Part shown: in pieces, positions 42,399-45,264 of the stretch
Layout: each line of letters opens with the position of its first letter
Position numbering within the stretch: position 1 is the stretch's first letter
Assembly (NCBI GenBank): GCA_017475705.1
Contig: JAFVFB010000008.1
Coordinates: 81,483-126,746 of the forward strand
From: Alphaproteobacteria bacterium
Lineage (GTDB): Bacteria; Pseudomonadota; Alphaproteobacteria; RF32; CAG-239
Direction: 5' to 3'
DNA: 45,264 bases
Program-made: the position numbers and the translations under genes
The notes under the pieces: model-generated
What the model saw: the letters and a program-made list of their open reading frames with translations, nothing else
The model's database searches: none
Told to the model about the DNA's origin: nothing

Positions 42399-43084
42399 AA
42401 GTGAAAGTGCTGACGATTTTTCCTGAGATATTTCCTGGTTTTTTGGGATATTCTTTGACAGGGAAAGCTTTAGAAGAGCAAAAATGGCAATTGCAGGTTG
42501 TAAATATTCGCGATTATGCTTTAGATAAGCATAAATCAGTTGATGATACACCATGCGGTGGAGGTGCCGGAATGATTATGCGGCCAGATGTATTATCTCG
42601 GGCAATAGAAGCAAATCATCATAAAGGGCGAATGATTTATATGTCACCTAAAGGGATACCTCTAACGCAAGAAAAAGTCCATGAGCTAGCAAAAGAAGAA
42701 GAACTGACGATTATTTGTGCAAGGTTTGAAGGAATAGATGAACGCATTATCAAGGCCTATGATATCGAAGAAATAAGCATTGGTGATTACATCTTAACCG
42801 GTGGTGAACAAGCCGCACAGATCATGCTTGATGCAGTGGTTCGGCTATTACCAGGTGTACTGGGAAATGAAGAATCATTGGCAGATGAAAGTTTTGAAAA
42901 TTATCTATTGGAATATCCGCAATACACCCGGCCGATAGAATGGCAGGGACAGCAGGTTCCAGAAATTCTGCTTTCAGGACATCATCAAAAAATAGCAGAA
43001 TGGCGCAAACAACAAGCTGAGATAGCAACAAAAACAAGACGACCTGATTTATTTAAGAAATATCTTGATTCTAAAAATAGTTAG
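42392..43084 (+). CDS. trmD: tRNA (guanine37-N1)-methyltransferase
   Basis: The 230-residue SPOUT methyltransferase modifies G37 next to the anticodon. It has LTIFPEIFPGFLGYSLTG at the N-terminus, DDTPCGGGAGMIMRPDV, and the knot region CARFEGIDERII and GDYILTGGEQAA. LLEYPQYTRP follows, with the C-terminal helices. The start lies within the end of rimM, giving translational coupling. Confidence 0.97.
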   Translation: MLKVKVLTIFPEIFPGFLGYSLTGKALEEQKWQLQVVNIRDYALDKHKSVDDTPCGGGAGMIMRPDVLSRAIEANHHKGRMIYMSPKGIPLTQEKVHELAKEEELTIICARFEGIDERIIKAYDIEEISIGDYILTGGEQAAQIMLDAVVRLLPGVLGNEESLADESFENYLLEYPQYTRPIEWQGQQVPEILLSGHHQKIAEWRKQQAEIATKTRRPDLFKKYLDSKNS

Positions 43085-43124
43085 GTGTATAAAGTTAAAA
43101 ATTTTATAAAAAAAGGTAAAACTG

Positions 43125-43511
43125 ATGAACATTATAGAAAATATTGAAAAAGAGCAAATTGCCAAATTGACAGATGGAAAGAATATTCCAGAATTCAAGG
43201 CTGGTGATACCCTTAAAGTTCACACCAAAGTTAAAGAAGGCGATCGTGAGCGTATTCAGATTTATGAAGGGATCTGTATTGCTCGCAAAAATGATGGCTT
43301 AAATTCTTCATTTACCGTTCGTAAGATTTCTTTTGGTGAAGGTGTGGAGCGTGTATTCCCGTTATATTCTCCAAATGTTGCCAAAATAGAAGTGATTCGT
43401 ATTGGTAAAGTAAGAAGAGCAAAATTATACTTCTTGCGTGCTTTACGTGGTCGTTCTGCTCGTATTGCAGATGACTTATCTGCACAAACAAAAGCAAAGA
43501 ACGCCGAATAG
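43125..43511 (+). CDS. rplS: 50S ribosomal protein L19
   Basis: The 128-residue protein sits at the subunit interface. [54 protein letters not shown] and [15 protein letters not shown] are diagnostic. It ends the operon; AAAGGT precedes the ATG and a strong terminator follows. Confidence 0.97.
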   Translation: MNIIENIEKEQIAKLTDGKNIPEFKAGDTLKVHTKVKEGDRERIQIYEGICIARKNDGLNSSFTVRKISFGEGVERVFPLYSPNVAKIEVIRIGKVRRAKLYFLRALRGRSARIADDLSAQTKAKNAE

Positions 43512-43532
43512 GAGTTTGCTCATAGGTAATAT

Positions 43533-43563
43533 AAAAGCCCCGCTGGTTTCATGCGGGGCTTTT
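43533..43563 (+). terminator. Terminator of the ffh-rplS operon
   Basis: AAAAGCCCCG (43533-43542) pairs perfectly with CGGGGCTTTT (43554-43563), with an 11-base loop. Confidence 0.92.
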
Positions 43564-43694
43564 GGTTATACTTTTAATACTTTGCAGCCTCCCCCTCTAT
43601 TTACTGGAGAATATCTATTGGGCAAAGAGAAGATTTTTATTAAAAATTAAGTAGTGCAAGGTAAAATTTAATAAGGAGGAGGAAGAAGTGTGAA

Positions 43695-44606
43695 ATGGAG
43701 TTTATAACTTTAAGCACAGCTGATAATCTTGATTTAATCCGCAAAATTTTGGCAGATAGCGGTTTTTTGGAAATTAAGAATATTACGCGTTTGCAAAGCG
43801 GTTCACGTTCGGTTGCTTATTATGCCGACGATTATATTGTGCGCTTTCCGAAAGCGGAAATAATTTGGCAGACCATGCAACGCGAAAAAATGATAATTGA
43901 CACGGTTTATCCGCATTTAATGCCATATTTTGAGGGCAAAATCCACAAAATTGAGCTGATTAACGGCACTTATCCTTTTTCTGTTTCCAAGCGTATATAT
44001 GGTAAAATTTGTGACGGACGTCCGGAAAGCGACTATGCCGTTTTATATCAAAATATTATACCGGAGCGACAGCTTAAACTGGCGCAAGATTTAGCGATGT
44101 TTTGTCATTTAATGCACCAAATTGACTATAAATCGCTGAATATTCCAGAGCCAACTGAGGCTATTGATAATTGGGACGTTAGCACAAGAGAAGATTTTGA
44201 TTTTTATGCGGTGCAACAGGCATTGTTGTTACATGGTATTGATTTAAACGATTATAAAGTAACATCGCCGAATGTTGAGCAAGCCTTATGCCACAACGAT
44301 TTAAGCGGTTCTAATCTGTTACTCAATCCCGAAAGCGATGATATTCTCGCCGGCATTATTGACTTTGGAAACATGGTTGTTATGCCAAAATATCAGGATT
44401 TTTTCCCGCTTTACAAAATTGACCGCAAATTGGCGATTGATACGCTGACGGAATATAACAAATTGACAACTTCAAAAATAGAGCAGAAACAGCTTGATTA
44501 TATGGTTTTGATCTACATCGGCTACGGACTTTATAAAACAAAAGACAATTCTTCCCCGTATTTTATGAAACTCTTAAAGCCGTTTTTTATAGAGGATTTA
44601 CCATGA
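43695..44606 (+). CDS. Aminoglycoside phosphotransferase (APH)-family kinase
   Basis: The 303-residue protein has the APH/choline-kinase fold. An N-lobe (RLQSGSRSVAYYADDYIVRFP) is followed by a C-lobe with the catalytic loop CHNDLSGSNLL (HND at 200-202, Asn207) and an intact metal-binding DFG at 223-225 (IIDFGNMVV). These enzymes phosphorylate small hydroxylated substrates; true antibiotic resistance cannot be claimed from the fold. AAGGAGGAGG lies upstream but rather far (12-16 bases) from the ATG. The ATG of the next, related gene overlaps its stop (ATGA). Confidence 0.85.
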   Translation: MEFITLSTADNLDLIRKILADSGFLEIKNITRLQSGSRSVAYYADDYIVRFPKAEIIWQTMQREKMIIDTVYPHLMPYFEGKIHKIELINGTYPFSVSKRIYGKICDGRPESDYAVLYQNIIPERQLKLAQDLAMFCHLMHQIDYKSLNIPEPTEAIDNWDVSTREDFDFYAVQQALLLHGIDLNDYKVTSPNVEQALCHNDLSGSNLLLNPESDDILAGIIDFGNMVVMPKYQDFFPLYKIDRKLAIDTLTEYNKLTTSKIEQKQLDYMVLIYIGYGLYKTKDNSSPYFMKLLKPFFIEDLP

Positions 44607-45264
44607 ACTTGGATGATTTTGATTTGCCTTTTGCCACAGACAATGCGGTTGAACTTTCCGGCGGTTCACGTTCCAAAGGCTACCGTGTCGGTGACTATAT
44701 TGTACGTATTCCACTCCGAGAGGATTATCTAACAGAGCAAATGCGTGAGGCCGAAATTTCCGCTTTAATGCAAGAATATTTGCCAAACCACCTGAAAAAC
44801 AAAGTAACGAATGTGCAATTTAATGGTAAATGCACCTATCATAAAGAGATTCAAGGCGATTTGTTAGAAGCATATCAGATCAAAAATAACTATTCTGCTA
44901 TGGATAGCAAACAACGTCATCAATTGGCTTCGGATATAGCTGAACTTTTGGCGGCTGTTCACAATATACCTTTGGAAAAAGTGCAAGCAGTCACGCAAAA
45001 ATACGCAAAAATTTGTCGCAATGAAAATAAAACCGTGCAAAATGACTTTGATTATTCTACCGCAAAGGCTCATATTTTGGAGGTAAGTGGCGGGAAAATC
45101 AATTTGGATAACTTCAAAACAACAATTCCGACAGATGGCTTAGCCCTGTGTCATAACGATTTGCACGCGGGTAATATGGTTGTGAAAGATAACAAATTAA
45201 ACGGCTTTATTGAATTTGGCGAGGCTGGTGTAAATCCGCGCATTACAGACTTTTTCCATCTTTA
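44603..45264 (+). CDS. Second APH-family kinase (partial, cut by window end)
   Basis: From ATG 44603 the frame stays open for 220 codons to the edge. It resembles the preceding gene: LSGGSRSKGYRVGDYIVRIP is the N-lobe counterpart, and CHNDLHAGNM (HND 184-186, Asn191) is the catalytic loop. The DFG motif reads EFG (204-206, FIEFGEAG), replacing the metal-binding Asp with Glu, so activity may be altered. The ATGA overlap with the first gene implies coupled translation. Gene duplication followed by divergence is likely. Confidence 0.8.
   Translation, partial: MNLDDFDLPFATDNAVELSGGSRSKGYRVGDYIVRIPLREDYLTEQMREAEISALMQEYLPNHLKNKVTNVQFNGKCTYHKEIQGDLLEAYQIKNNYSAMDSKQRHQLASDIAELLAAVHNIPLEKVQAVTQKYAKICRNENKTVQNDFDYSTAKAHILEVSGGKINLDNFKTTIPTDGLALCHNDLHAGNMVVKDNKLNGFIEFGEAGVNPRITDFFHL

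Noticed and set aside
43695..45264. Calling the APH-like pair antibiotic resistance genes
   Set aside because: The fold is shared with many small-molecule kinases, the substrate-binding parts are not recognisable, and no mobile element or other resistance gene is nearby.
1..45264. CRISPR arrays, insertion sequences, prophage or integrase genes
   Set aside because: No regularly spaced repeats, transposase or integrase motifs, or terminal inverted repeats with target duplications were seen.

Overview
The window looks like chromosomal DNA from an AT-rich (low-GC) alphaproteobacterium. The evidence is gene order: nuoN-birA-RNase J, ffh-rpsP-rimM-trmD-rplS, rpsB-tsf, and prmC next to a DUF4167 gene are alphaproteobacterial or general bacterial arrangements. 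The heat-shock sigma factor carries a clear RpoH box. A clostridial-looking HisS, an AsnS and a strongly degraded respiratory complex I locus would fit a host-associated or gut-dwelling fermentative lineage (for example the RF32-like group), but that placement is inference. No phage, transposase, integrase or CRISPR array is visible. The window is mostly housekeeping DNA with unusual local changes.

Layout. 1-4.4 kb: the end of an unknown gene, then on the minus strand a cysteine-rich lipoprotein gene followed by hisS and a U32/RlhA-type rRNA hydroxylase. 4.5-7.4 kb: a membrane protein with a histone-like basic N-terminus and uvrB. uvrB is cut by an in-frame TAA, with its UVR domain left as a separate 56-codon frame. 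7.4-9.9 kb: rplJ-rplL behind a structured L10 leader, detached from rplKA and rpoBC, then an Ala-rich periplasmic coiled-coil protein, a possible structured RNA and tRNA-Lys(UUU). 10-18.4 kb: a 105-residue unknown protein, three very divergent NuoL/M/N-like antiporter subunits, birA, RNase J and an S66 carboxypeptidase, packed as one operon. 18.4-23.4 kb: an MFS transporter, two DsbA-family thiol oxidoreductases, and a DUF47-Pit phosphate uptake pair behind a promoter holding a perfect palindrome. 23.5-29.3 kb: a membrane protein, a glycine-zipper lipoprotein, a sirtuin, a membrane-anchored FAM173-like methyltransferase, a four-helix membrane protein, parE and a small unknown gene. 29.4-38 kb: rpsB (with leader), tsf, a small gene with a duplicated start region, asnS, a secreted unknown, rpoH, prmC, DUF4167, a metallophosphoesterase and a small unknown. 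38-45.3 kb: prfC, then ffh (behind a leader with a terminator-like hairpin)-rpsP-rimM-trmD-rplS, and two tandem aminoglycoside-phosphotransferase-like kinases, the second cut by the window end.

The most interesting items are: (1) the nuoLMN-like trio at the ancestral nuo position, in which the conserved proton-channel Glu/Lys residues appear lost in all three subunits while the fold and operon are kept, with no nuoA-K upstream; (2) the two-piece UvrB; (3) possible attenuation leaders ahead of rplJ, rpsB and ffh; (4) a 20-bp tandem duplication that copies a start codon out of frame. All family calls come from reading motifs by eye; no database search or folding program was run.
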